In this document: positions 46,001 to 56,304 of the stretch, piece after piece
Layout of the letters: each line of letters begins with the position of its first letter
How positions within the stretch are numbered: position 1 is the stretch's first letter
Source of the DNA: Adenophora triphylla var. japonica
Taxonomy: Eukaryota; Streptophyta; Magnoliopsida; Asterales; Campanulaceae
Direction: 5' to 3'
Assembly: GCA_022495995.1 (NCBI GenBank)
Contig: JAFEMH010001465.1
Location: forward strand, 1-64,000
Length of the DNA: 64,000 bases
The notes under the pieces: model-generated
Told to the model about the DNA's origin: nothing
The model's database searches: none
Seen by the model: only the letters and a program-made list of their open reading frames with translations
Program-made: the position numbers and the translations under genes

Positions 46001-46336
46001 GAACAACTCGCTCAATGGGCTGCAGAAGATCCCTATAATACGGCGGCTCGACCGGGGCATAGCTTGGTGCCTTACAATGATAATGACTTGGAGATTATAG
46101 CTAAAGATGACACGGCCGCCGAAGCTGAAGTTTGGACTCCTCCTCCTGTTGCTCGAGTTAATTACAGCACCATTTTAGCCGAGCTTGAAGAGCCTGACTC
46201 ACCAGCCTTTGATGATGATACTCCACAACACGGATTTTCTGAGTCAGGTAAACCAATCGGCCCCCAGCAGCAGGAGGAACCCGTAGATAAACAAGCGGCT
46301 ACTAGTGGTCATGTTGAAGGCGATCCCAAAGATTAA
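43002..46336 (+). CDS. antisense accessory gene of Tat element 2
   Basis: Same place and orientation, relative to pol, as the element 1 gene. Order: MARTFSCEAGAGYGYC and LNGEWREI (43002-43496); a decayed middle (43497-43960) with YHRVAFYYG-like text; a segment with SRLGWEFPLP and CSLCQKTKNYC (43967-44395); a charged, nuclear-type segment with KRKSHVISLDEDEDEDD (44594-45244); an intron 45316-45412; a coiled coil of about 150 residues (45420-45890); and a C-terminus with GHSLVPYNDNDL, stop at 46334-46336. Stops in the middle part mean either further introns or decay. The early part resembles plant-mobile-domain-like proteins only loosely, so I give no function. Confidence 0.65.
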
Positions 46337-46740
46337 ATTTTGAAACTGTTGGTTGTGTAATGAACAAGTCCCAAACATTTCTTGTTTTTTGTCTTTATGA
46401 ATACTTTGATGCCTTGGCCCTATTTTTTGGGAGGCATAGTACTTTTGTAGTTTTAATTAAATAAGTCTTGGCCCACTTTGGGGAGACTTACTTATGTTTA
46501 ATCGTAACTGACTTCTCTTTTTTGCATGTTGTATGCTTTTGATGTAAGTGTTGAGCTAGATGTGGTAGGGTAAATGAGTCATCTTAAGTTTAAGGTCGTC
46601 CTGACTCTATGATGACTTGGTCGACCTCAGACTTGGTTAATTTTTGTGAACGAGATTGACTATAAATCAAATTTGTTCAAACTATTGAAGCAGACCAAGG
46701 GTCGAGCTAATTAGAACGAAGTCGATTAGGAATCGGGCTT
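46337..46740 (-). other. noncoding spacer between the two convergent genes of element 2
   Basis: Holds the 3' ends of the antisense transcript and, from the other side, the region after the tandem repeats. The last 100 bp contain early degenerate units with GGTCGAGCTAATTAGAACG. Confidence 0.5.
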
Positions 46741-47190
46741 GTTAAATAAACAAAGCTGGTTAAGAATCGAGCTAATTAGAACAAACTGACTAAGAGTCGA
46801 GTTTGTTAGAACGAAGTCGACTAAGAGTCGGACTTGTTAAATGAACAAAGCTGATTAAGAATCGAGCTAATTAGAACAAACTGACTAAGAGTCGAGTTTG
46901 TTAGAACGAAGTCGACTAAGAGTCGGACTTGTTAAATGAACCAAGCTGATTAAGAATCGAGCTAATTAGAACAAACTGACTAAGAGTCGAGTTTGTTAGA
47001 ACGAAGTCGACTAAGAGTCGGACTTGTTAAATGAACAAAGCTGATTAAGAATCGAGCTAATTAGAACAAACTGACTAAGAGTCGAGTTTGTTGGAACGAA
47101 GTCGACTAAGAGTCGGACTTGTTAAATGAACAAAGCTGATTAAGAATCGAGCTTGTTAAAACGAAGCTGACTAAGAGTCGAGCTTGTTGG
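46741..47190 (-). repeat. 95-bp tandem repeat made of three about 31-bp subunits
   Basis: GTTAAATGAACAAAGC-type starts at 46741, 46836, 46931, 47026 and 47121, exactly 95 bp apart. Each unit has three related parts (ctgattaagaatcgagc, ctgactaagagtcgag and tcgactaagagtcggac). Nearly identical copies. Lies between integrase and the antisense gene. Confidence 0.95.
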
Positions 47191-47305
47191 GGTTAGTGTA
47201 ACACTATGTTTGATCGAATGAACTGCACTTTTCATTGAAGTAGGGAACATGCTTACATCAATTTAAAACTAGAATTAACACAAGCTTGAAATTGGGAACT
47301 GAAAA

Positions 47306-48520
47306 CTAGAAGTAGTATTTGATGAGGTGAGTGGCGTGCCAAGGATGTTTCAACTCTTCACCATCAGGATGAGCAATCATGTAAGTCCCCTCTTTGACAA
47401 CTCGAGTAACTATGAAGGGGCCTTCCCAGTTAGGAGATAACTTGTTCTGCTGGGTTCTTCTCCCCGTTGCCTCGATCTTTCTTAACACATAATCTCCCAC
47501 TTGGAATGACCTTGCCTTGACCTTCTTATCGTGGTAGCTTTTAGTTCGCTGCTTGTAGTTGACCATTCGGAGGTAGGCTGTTTCTCGCTTCTCGTCGATC
47601 GAGATCCAGTCGATCAATCTGTTGGTATCATTTTGCTCTTGATTGAAGAAAGTCACTCTAGCGAGTGGGGAATCTCGAGCTCGGCGGGTGCCATGGCCTC
47701 GACCCATATGTGAGAGCAAAGGGGTTTCCCGTAGGCCCGAGTGGTTGTACGAACTGCCCAAAGAGCAAGGGGGAGTTCGTCCAACCAATTGTTTCGTCGA
47801 CCTACGAGACCTGTCTTGAGCGAAGATAGAACAAGTTTATTTGCTGCCTCAGCTTGCCCATTTCCTTGAGGATAAGCGACAGAGGATTGCCAATGCTTGA
47901 TTCCAACTCGATTCATCTCTCGCCAAAGCTCTAGAGAACTGCAGTCCGTTGTCAGACACTATGGCTCGAGGAAACCCAAATCGACACCAAATGAAGTCGT
48001 GAATGAAGTTGATAGCGTTCTCCTCTGTGATGCGAGCTAATGGTTTGGCCTCAACCCATTTGGTGAAGTAGTCTATGGCGACGATCACATACTTGCAGTT
48101 TCCCCGGGCGGGAGGGAAGGGTCCAATCAAGTCGACACCCCACATGTCGAATGGCCAAGCTGCAATTACTGGAGTCTGCTCGGTTGTAGGCATGTGAGGT
48201 AAGTTGGCAAACCTTTGGCACTGATCACATTGTTGAACAAAGTTATGAGTATCAGCTCTCATGTGTGGCCAGTAGTATCCCAAGGTGATTAACTTGTCAG
48301 CAAGAGTCCTGGCCCCCGCGTGTCCACCACAAATCCCACTGTGTACTTCATGTATCAATAGGGCGACTTCTTGAGGGTGGATGCATTTTAGCAACGGTCG
48401 GGTGTAGGATCTTCTGAACAGATCGCCTCCTTGAATGACATACCTTGGAGCTTTCTTTTTGATAGCTCGAGCCTTCTTCTCGTCATCTGGCAGCTCGCCA
48501 CTTTCTATGTACGCCTTCAT
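47306..48520 (-). pseudogene. Tat element 2 integrase
   Basis: HHCC segment LIHEVHSGICGGH ... QQCDQCQRF; core MWGVDLIGPFPPARGN, then IVSDNGLQFS, then GNGQAEAANKLV; C-terminus with FQVGDYVLRKIEATG and NWEGPFIVTRVVKEGTYM, stop at 47306. All three catalytic acidic residues are present. Frame changes near 47900 and 47700 split it into three pieces. Confidence 0.9.
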
Positions 48521-49140
48521 TTCCTCGATCCAACACTTCTCATAAGCCCAATTTCTTGAGGCGTCCTCTACGCATTGAATTTTACTCTCTCATAAGCTGG
48601 ATTTTCAAGAAAAGAGATGGGCTCATCATGTGGCTCATCTGAGGTAGCTAATTTTGAGAGGAGGTCGGCTAGCTCGTTGTCCTCCCTTCCAATCCTTTGA
48701 ATCTCCCAGAATTCCAAATCCTTTATCGCCCTCCTTCACCAGGTCGCAGTATTTAATCAACGTGGAGCTAAGTACCTCGTACTCGCCTCTGACTTGGTTA
48801 ACTATCAGTTGTGAATCACAATAGGCCATGATCTTAGTTGCTCCAAAACACTTGGCGTACTCAATGGATGCTATCAAGGCTTCATATTCAGCCTGGTTGT
48901 TGGAAGCATCAAACTTGAACCTTAGTGATTCCTCGTACACTGTTCCAGATTCTGGTTCAATTAGCACTATCCCAGCTCCACTGCTATTTTTGGTCGCTGA
49001 TCCGTCTGAATAGACCTTCCAACAATCGTCGGGTAGGCATGGCGACACAGGACTCGGCTCCTTCCCTTTAGCCTTTTCCTTTGGAGCTCGCCGCACGTTG
49101 TCTTCTTTGGTGAACGTAAGCTCGACCAAGAAGTCTCGCT
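48521..49140 (-). pseudogene. Tat element 2 second (archaeal-type) RNase H
   Basis: WKVYSDGSATKNSSGAG, then NNQAEYEALIASIEYA, then YCDSQLIVNQVRGEYE: the D, E, D residues are all kept. The linker to integrase is broken (frame changes at about 48740 and 48590). Confidence 0.88.
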
Positions 49141-49640
49141 AGAGCTTGAGCCTTCGGGCCTTTCGAGGTCGATACTCAATGTCAAATTCGGTAGGGCAAT
49201 TGACCAATTGAGCGATCGACACCGAACTCTCCGGCTTGTGCAATATCTTTCTCAAAGGCGCATTAGTAAGAACCACAATTGGGTGAGCCAAGAAATAAGC
49301 TCAGCTTCCTTGAAGCCACGACTAGAGCATAAGCAACCTTCTCGGCATTATAATATCTCGCTCTCCACATCTCGATAAGGCCTTGCGATGTAGTATACCG
49401 GTTTTTGAAGTCCTTCCTCTTCTCTCGATCAAGATCACCGCAACCGACTTGTCCCCCTTGGCTGCATAAATACACAAACAAGGTCTCACCAGGTGGTCGG
49501 GCCGCTTAGGAGTGGAGGAGTAGCAAGGTATTCTTTGAGTTGTTGGAACGACGAATGACATTCGGCCGTCCACTCAAAGTTTTTCGTCCCCTCAATGACT
49601 TGAAGAAGGGGAGAGACCTTTCAGCCGACTTGGATATAAA
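49141..49640 (-). pseudogene. Tat element 2 first RNase H (fragmented)
   Basis: Pieces in different frames: PCLCIYAAKGDKSVAVILIE, then RARYYNAEKVAYALVVASRK. The frame changes show loss of function. Confidence 0.75.
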
Positions 49641-50577
49641 GCGACCTAGGGCTGCCATCCTGCCATTGAGTCATTGCATCTCTTTTATACTTGTAGGCTC
49701 CTTCATCTCGACTAGAGCCTTGATCTTTTCCGGGTTAGCCTCTATACCTCGTTGAGATACCATGAACCCAAGGAACTTTCCAAACAGCCTACACCAAATA
49801 CACATTTGCTGGGGTTGAGCTTCATGTCGTTTGCTCTTAAATTGGCGAACGTTTCCTTTAGGTCGACCACGTGACGTCCAGTCTTTGTTTTGATGACCAT
49901 GTCGTCGACGTAAGCCTCCATGTTTCGGCCAATTTGAGAAGCAAAGACTTTGTTCACCATTCTTTGATAAGTCGCCCGCATTCTTCAATCCAAAGTGGCA
50001 TCATGTTATAGCAAGAATGCCTCCACCGCTTGAAATGCCGTTTTCACAATGTCATCCTCGTGCATCTTTATCCGGTGGTACCCCGAGTAAGCATCCGTGA
50101 AACCGAGAGTAGAGTGGCCGGCCCAATGGAATCGACTAGTTTGTCAATTCTAGGAAGAGGATAGCTGTCCTTCGGGCAAGCAAGATTTAAAGTGGTGAAG
50201 TCGACACACATCCGCCATTTGCCATTTGATTTTTTCACCATGACCACGTTAGCCAACCACGTTGTATGAGTGGCCTCCTTGATTATCCCTGCACTTAGAA
50301 GTTTTTGTACCTCAGTTTTAATAGCCTCTTCCTTGTCACGAGCAAAACTTCTCAACTTTTGGGGTCTGGGCTTTATGGTCGGGTTAACTTCAAGTCTATG
50401 AACGGCGACCTCTTCTTTGATTCCCCTCATGTCTTCTACCTTCCATGCGAAGACATCATTACTCTCCTTGAGTAGCTCGATGATTTCTGCTCGCTCCTCA
50501 ACTGATAGCTGCTTTCCAATCTGAATTTTTTGGTCGGGGTAGGAAAGGTTGGTAATTACCGACTCTAGTTCGTCCAC
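49641..50577 (-). pseudogene. Tat element 2 reverse transcriptase (fragmented)
   Basis: IQIGKQLSVEERAEIIELLK, then KWRMCVDFTTLNLACPKDSY and PLPRIDKLVDSIG. After frame changes near 50100 and 49985 the catalytic box YVDDMVIKTK is intact and followed by NDMKLNPSKCVFG and FLGFMVSQRGIEANPEKIK. Confidence 0.88.
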
Positions 50578-51340
50578 GCCTTCTAGCTACGGGTCCATCC
50601 CCGAATTGTAGAGTCTCAATTATTATCTCTCGACCCTTTGCCTTTCCTCGCCTCCCAAATGTGGAGCTTCCTCGCCTATCATGTCATCCAACTTGTCTGC
50701 AACCTCGCTGGTGGTGGTGGTGGCCCCCCGAGTTATTGTCGAGCTGGAGGCATAGGTTGCCTATGAGGACTTGGTTGACCATAAATACATCTGGATCGAC
50801 CTCTGTGGTGTCAGAGTGACGTGTCGACTCAAACATGACCTTGTCATTTGAGCGATAGGTCGACTCTTCCACATTGGTGATTGTAGACAGCCGAGTAGTT
50901 TTGGTGACTGATTGAGACAGCCTTTAAATAACCATCTCAGCCTCGATCTCAAGCTCTCTCTTCTTTCTTTCCCGAAGAACATGGTCTAAGTAAGCTCGAG
51001 CCGTGCCTTGTACGCAGCCTCTTACTCCAAATGTGTGGGGAACTTGACTCGTTGATGAGGGATCGATGCCACCATTCCAAGAGCGACCGTCCGGGAATAC
51101 CAAGTATGGCGGCAACGTAGTCACTATTCACATCAATCACGATAAATTGTACCTTTGACACAATCCTTTGGGGGTGATGGCCTAGGTCGACGTCGAGCTC
51201 TATTTGGCCTTTAGCATCAACTCGATGGTTGGTGAAGCCCTCCAACCTACCATCATATCTTTCCAACTGCTCGTCATTAAGACCCATCTCTTTGAAAGTC
51301 TTGTAGAACAAGATATCCTTGCAGGCCCCCGTGTCTACTA
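50578..51340 (-). pseudogene. Tat element 2 protease region
   Basis: VQFIVIDVNSDYVAAILGIP resembles the conserved VVD.PS.YNAILGR segment before RT in plant Ty3 elements. The start of the protease domain, with FYKTFKEMGL near 51311, is recognisable; the D-T-G active site at about 51340 falls in a frame break. Confidence 0.7.
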
Positions 51341-53480
51341 AGAGTCCGCTTCGTCGTACATCCGTCTATGAGACCTCGGGATGACGAGAACTTGCTCCCT
51401 AGCCGCCATATTAGTTGCTAATTCATGAGGGTAGAAACTGATCACTTCATCTCTTACATCTCTCCTTGGAGGTACATGCGGGGCTTTGTTGAGCTGAAAG
51501 ATCTTGTGTTTGATGGTCGTATTGCTTGCCTGCTCTGTAATGACACCCTGTGTTCGGCCTAGGTTGCCTAGGTCCCCGCTGTCCACCTCGCTGGCCGCTC
51601 GCTCCACCACTTGAGGCCTCTTCACATATGCGTCGAGTCTACCACCGCTCGACCATTCTTTCGATGATCCGCTTCAAACCCAAACAATCCTCTCATGAGA
51701 TGTCCTGTATCTTTGTGATAATCACGATTTACCGTTGTCCCTTCCGAACTTGTTGCCTGGGTTCATTGGGGCAGGGGGTGCCAACTCGACGGCATTCATA
51801 ATTTCTGTTCGACTCACCGTAAGGGGGGTGAAAGCCTCAGGCACCTTTTTTGTATCCCTGGTCCTGTTTTTTCCATTTTTATTATTTCCTCCGTTCTTGT
51901 TGGAGTCCTTCTTGTCATCGCCGACCTCCACCTTGGGGCTTTTACCATTCTTCTTCTCTTTCCTTTCCTCAGCAAGAGCGACATTGTACACCTTCTCAAA
52001 TAACTCCCGTCGAGTTGTTACCGTACGAACCGTGAGTTCATAATCCATGCCTGTCGAGGAAATACCGTTTCTAAGCAATTGATGACTTTCCTATCGGTGA
52101 GGTCCTCCTCTATCTTATCAACCATTTCCTTGAATTTGGTGAAGTAGCTCATCGAGCTTTCATTTTTGGCCCGTACCAAGTTGTTGAGATCGGATGGGGC
52201 CACTTTCTCGAGCTCCAAAGCCGAAAAGCGATCTAGGAACTTCGTCCCGAAGCATGTCCAAGTGGTGATGCTACCGCGGCTAAACCATTGAACCAAGTTA
52301 AGGCCGCCCTGAGTGTGCTTAGGAGAGCTTTGCACATATTGTCATCCTCATTGGCGACAAAACACATTGTGGCTTCTAGATGTGCTATATGACTCCTTGC
52401 GTTGGTCGACCCCGAATACTTCTCCGTAAGAGGTAACCCGAAAGTAGGAGGAGGTCGACTATCTCTGATTTCCTTGGACAAAGGTCGAAGAGCAAAGTCA
52501 ATTCGTTTAACCTTTCCAATCTCTTTTTTCTTCTCCTCCTCCCATTGTTCAAACTTCTTTTTCATCAACAACCACTCTCTTGCGTCGGGTCTTTCATCTC
52601 CTGGAGGGGGAACAGCATTTGACTTCTGACCTTCACTTCTGGGGGGAGTTACCTGCCTACTCCTCCTGTCTCTGTGAGAATGAGGCCTCTCTCGATCGAA
52701 CCGGGAGATCTCACGTGCCTGCCATTTCTTTGTGGCGACTGCGCCTATCGACCGGATGGCGACCTGCGCCTATTATCCCCGAGTGGTGACCTGCGCCTCT
52801 CGTCTCTTATAGGCGACCTGCGCCCGTTCCTGTCTCTACGAGACCCTGATCTCTGTGTCCGTGCTGGAGAAATGCGTCTGTTTCTGTTGGCGGTTAATTG
52901 CGTCCTCAAATCAGACTGAGCTTCTTGCTCCTCGTTTAAGTGAGGCTAGCCGCCCAGGTCGTTACTTGGCACATGAAACAAAGTGGGAGCTCGTTGAACT
53001 ATCCCGTCCTCGCCATTCGTCCTACACCCTCATTTGGCCTAGCACTCCCGGCCCGATGCCTATCGAGACCCGAGTGGGAGCCACTCTTTCGATCGTATGT
53101 CGCCGCTTCCGCTCCTCCATGGCTATCAAGTCGCCCAAGATTTGAGCTCGTTCTAACATCATTTCCTTCTTGCTCATGGGATTAATTGAGGGACCCGCCC
53201 TGTTTCCCATGTTCACCGTCCCGTTGGACGCTTAGGAGGAGGTGGGACTCCTTGTACTTCCATATGCCTTTTCCTCTCCTTGTGTCGTGCAATCCTCTCG
53301 CCATCAACAACACCGGTAGAGCGCGTGGCTCTACCATGAGGACGATTGGGTGGGGGAGGAGGCAAATCCATGTTTTCAAAGCATTGACGTTGAGATTTCC
53401 AAAGCGTTTGTGTTGGTGTTGTTGTTCACCTCAATGAATTCTTCGAAAGCATCTTCCACATGCCCGTCTGGGGTTACCAT
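51341..53480 (-). pseudogene. Tat element 2 gag
   Basis: Likely start MVTPDGHVEDAFEEFIEVNN at 53480. The N-terminal part is proline- and arginine-rich. The capsid-type Retrotrans_gag segment is at 52571-52018: TEKYSGSTNARSHIAHLEA, then FTKFKEMVDKIEEDLTDRKV, followed by a basic Lys-rich stretch at about 51990-51850. Several frame changes. No intact zinc knuckle seen. Confidence 0.75.
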
Positions 53481-53521
53481 GGTTTTAGGTTGAGAAGAGT
53501 TTCGAGGTCAAGCTTTAAGCA

Positions 53522-53543
53522 CGATTCCCGCAATGGAACCAAA
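53522..53543 (-). promoter_or_regulatory. primer-binding site of Tat element 2
   Basis: Minus-strand TTTGGTTCCATTGCGGGAA two to three bases after the 5' LTR. It fits position and the TTTGG start, and resembles a mutated TTTGGCGCCGTTGCCGGG-type site used by Athila/Tat elements. Confidence 0.55.
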
Positions 53544-53545
53544 CT

Positions 53546-54202
53546 CGATGCCGCAGAATTGTGCTTATCAATCTTCCTCCACGCGGCAGACGAATCACCC
53601 GACTCCTTGACCCGAAATCGAACCCACAACTAGCCGGATGTGTCTCCGGCGAAGACCCTCGGGCGTGAGAGTAAGAATACGGTTGTATAAAGCTCAAAAT
53701 GTATTGAATAGATGAATTCCAATAGCAAAATGGCAGTTACCTTTGCACTGTTGGTAGTGATGAGGTATTTATAGTTGATGTAGGTGATTTAATGACGTGG
53801 CTACATGAGCTCCGAGATTGTAGGAACAGTTACATGTGGTGTGAACGTGTCCTGTAATGGTCCCTGATTTGTAGGGAAGCAGTTATGGTAAGACTTGACC
53901 CACGTGCATCTATCTCAGTTAGCTCGACGTTTGCTATTTAGGTCGAGGTCGCCATTTGTAGAATGATCGACCTGACTGGCGGGTAGAGCATGGTTCGTAC
54001 CCGAATTATAATATGGATCATGAGGTCGGACTAAGTTAAGTCGGGACCTGGTAGGTCGGACCATAGACTTAGTCGACTGATATTTGAGATGGGCCTTGGG
54101 CCTTGTTCTGTTTGGATCAGTCTCATTGAGAATGTGGGAGCCAATGCTATCTGTGATTGGGCTTTACTTGTTTGACCCAACTCGACACTTTTGGTATGTT
54201 CA
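53546..54202 (-). repeat. 5' LTR of Tat element 2
   Basis: 657 bp, about 98% identical to 41855-42514. The plus-strand inner end reads CGATGCCGCAG where the other LTR has TGATGCTGCAGG. Confidence 0.93.
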
Positions 54203-54207
54203 AGACT

Positions 54208-54717
54208 CAAAAAGTATTTATATAGTGAGATTATTAAAGGGGTTTATATGTTTATACCATTAAAAGAGATTAAATATAAAATCAAATTAAATGTCTCTCA
54301 TAATTTATTATTGGAGGTAGTATTATTATAAGAGCAAGAAAACTAAGTCAACCCTCTATCCTTTTTCAAAGACGTAGATTTATAAGCAGAAGCACAAAAC
54401 TCAACTCAATGATGTGTTCATTGAAAAAGATTAGACTCAATAAATGTGTATCAGGCCCAAGTTCATATGTGACTTAACTACTTTGATATATATACATTCT
54501 CCCACCATTGACAAGGTAAGTTCACTCTCTCTCATTTTCTCTATCTAAAATGTTTTGTTATAATCTCTATATACTTATCATAAATCGAATTGATGATCCT
54601 CACTTCGAAGGATTTTGAGGGGAAAGACCCCCCACCCATAACTAACTGTGTCATGTTTTATAGGTCCCATAATATATTATATTCGAGAGATATCCACCCG
54701 AATTATATAGCTTTGTC
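54208..54717. other. intergenic AT-rich sequence
   Basis: No gene or repeat recognised. Confidence 0.4.
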
Positions 54718-54817
54718 ACTCTCGACAGGCCCGTCTCAATAATTATTGGGGCCATGTGCGAAATGTGAATATTGGGCCCCTAATGTTTAAAAATTAATAC
54801 AAAAAATATAATATGTA

Positions 54818-55098
54818 CTCCCTCCGTCCCAGCTCAGTGTACACTTATTTCCCTTTTGGTCCGTCCCAACCTAGTGTGAACTACCATAAATTGTATGCCC
54901 TTTAATATTTTATATTCTCCTTACCCCACCCCCTCATTAACTCCACTCATTCTTCACCATACAATTTATTTAACCAACCTACTATTACTCCACTCATTCC
55001 CTCTCTTCATTTTCTACCACACATTTTCATTATCTTAATAATATTTCTTAATCGGCGTGCCTTGGTCAATGGTGCACACTTGGGTGGGACGAAGGGAG
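54818..55098. mobile_element. Stowaway MITE 1 inside the hAT-like element
   Basis: 281 bp, CTCCCTCCGTCCCAGC ... GGGACGAAGGGAG, TA at 54816-54817 and 55099-55100. Confidence 0.94.
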
Positions 55099-55322
55099 TA
55101 TATATAAGTGCTTTTATATAAAGATTAAAGTTTTACAAAATTAAGCAATAAAATTCAAAAATAATTTATTACATTGAGGTATTTCATTTATCGTTGCTAT
55201 CGCCTCTCTTAAATCAATTACCTGTTCTTCGCAATTTTCAAGTAATTTGCGTCGATTGATTTTCCCCCCTTGAATTTCGACGCCGCTGTGATTGCGTTAA
55301 TTTTTTTTTTTTTGGATATATA

Positions 55323-55597
55323 CTCCCTCCGTCCCAATAAAAGCTTCACCAATTGCCCAAAAGGGCGTCCCGTTAGAAGCTTCACCTTTCCTTTTTTGGA
55401 CATAAAATATTATTATTTCCTCCACTCATTCTCTCTCCTACATTATTTTAATACTCACAACACCATTATAATTTATTATTCCCTCCACTAATTCTCTCTC
55501 CTATTTTCAAATTACACTCACAACATTTTTTTTCCCTCCCATTACCATAATTCCCGTGCACAAGGAAAATGGTGAAGCGGTGGTGGGACGGAGGGAG
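55323..55597. mobile_element. Stowaway MITE 2 inside the hAT-like element
   Basis: 275 bp, CTCCCTCCGTCCCAATAA ... GGGACGGAGGGAG, TA at 55321-55322 and 55598-55599. Followed by an (AT)n tract. Its interior differs from MITE 1, so it is a different subfamily. Confidence 0.95.
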
Positions 55598-55931
55598 TAT
55601 ATATATATATATATATATATTGAGATATATATATATATTGAGATATATACCTAATGGGGCCTAGAAAAATGGGGGCCCTCCAAAATTTGGGAGCCGATGC
55701 CGAAGAACCTATTCTTCCTATTGATAGCCGGCCCTGACTCCCGATAAGCTATTTTTTATGGTAGCATCACTCATAGGGCTGAGATTAAACTTTCTGCTAA
55801 TAGATAAAAGGAAAAACTTATGTATAAGCAAACCTCTTCTCCCATCAAGATCATCGTTAATTCGTGGAGTAATCTTTTTTTTCTATAAAAGTAGATTATT
55901 TGATTAAATAATGATGGTCACAATCACAAAA

Positions 55932-56001
55932 GTGGCTGTAGTTTAGTGGTAAGAATTCCACGTTGTGGCCGTGGAGACCGGCTCGAATCCCAGCAGCCAC
56001 A
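55932..56001 (+). tRNA. tRNA-His (GTG) with a damaged T arm
   Basis: The acceptor stem GTGGCTG/CAGCCAC pairs fully. The D arm region TAGTTTAGTGGTAAGAA is normal. The anticodon stem CCACG/CGTGG encloses loop TTGTGGC with anticodon GTG at 55965-55967. The T arm reads GACCGGCTCGAATCCCAG, whereas plant tRNA-His has two more bases (TG) after GACC; the 5' side of the T stem is therefore not complementary to CCCAG. Length is 69 plus the discriminator A, two short of normal. Either a pseudogene or a sequence error. No intron. Confidence 0.8.
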
Positions 56002-56195
56002 TATTTTAAATTTTTGGTTATAAAACTGTCCATCTGGGCATGAAAAGGGCCCAATTTTCTTAATGTGGGCCCAAGCACCTTATTTTCCTTTTAAGTGATC
56101 TTCGTAACATGTTAAATTTCGGTTGCCCAACTATTTAGAAGATTAGAGGGAGGCCCAAATTCGTAGGTCTACTAAGCAGTAACGGGTCTTACTGC

Positions 56196-56304
56196 AGGCC
56201 GATGTTTGCTGCTTCTAAGTCTATGACCTTTTTGATTTGTTTCATATTTTTGCACTATCGTTCCAAATTGAATATTGCTGCAGGCCGATGTTTGCTGCTT
56301 CTAA
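56196..56304. repeat. short tandem duplication flanking a Harbinger-like insertion
   Basis: GCAGGCCGATGTTTGCTGCT occurs at about 56195 and 56280. The first copy continues CTAAGTCTAT; in the second the same sequence is split by the element at 56305-57208 and resumes GTCTATTCGG at 57212. Confidence 0.85.

Larger units (their letters stand above)
41855..54202 (-). mobile_element. full-length Tat/Retand-type Ty3 retrotransposon (element 2)
   Basis: LTRs at 41855-42514 and 53546-54202, with a perfect 5-bp duplication AGACT at 41850-41854 and 54203-54207. On the minus strand the order is 5' LTR, primer-binding site, gag, protease, RT, RNase H, second RNase H, integrase, a 95-bp tandem repeat, an antisense gene, the polypurine tract and the 3' LTR. 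By eye the LTRs differ at about 13-14 places over 657 bp (about 2%). The coding region has several frame changes, so this copy is probably not autonomous. Confidence 0.95.
54726..55736. mobile_element. hAT-like nonautonomous element carrying two Stowaways
   Basis: Left end CAGGCCCGTCTCAATAA, right end TTGATAGCCGGCCCTG; inverted, they match as CAGGnCCGnCT. Flanked by an 8-bp duplication ACTCTCGA (54718-54725) / ACTCCCGA (55737-55744) with one mismatch, the hAT size. Without the two Stowaways it is about 450 bp, with TTGGGGCC / GGGGGCCC blocks inside each end. Confidence 0.8.

Noticed and set aside
46741..47190. evenly spaced repeats that might suggest a CRISPR-like array
   Set aside because: Units are contiguous without unique spacers, lie in a retrotransposon and are in a plant genome.
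51735..53437. plus-strand ORFs opposite Tat element 2 gag
   Set aside because: They are shadows of the gag frame on the minus strand. The real antisense gene of this element is at 43002-46336.
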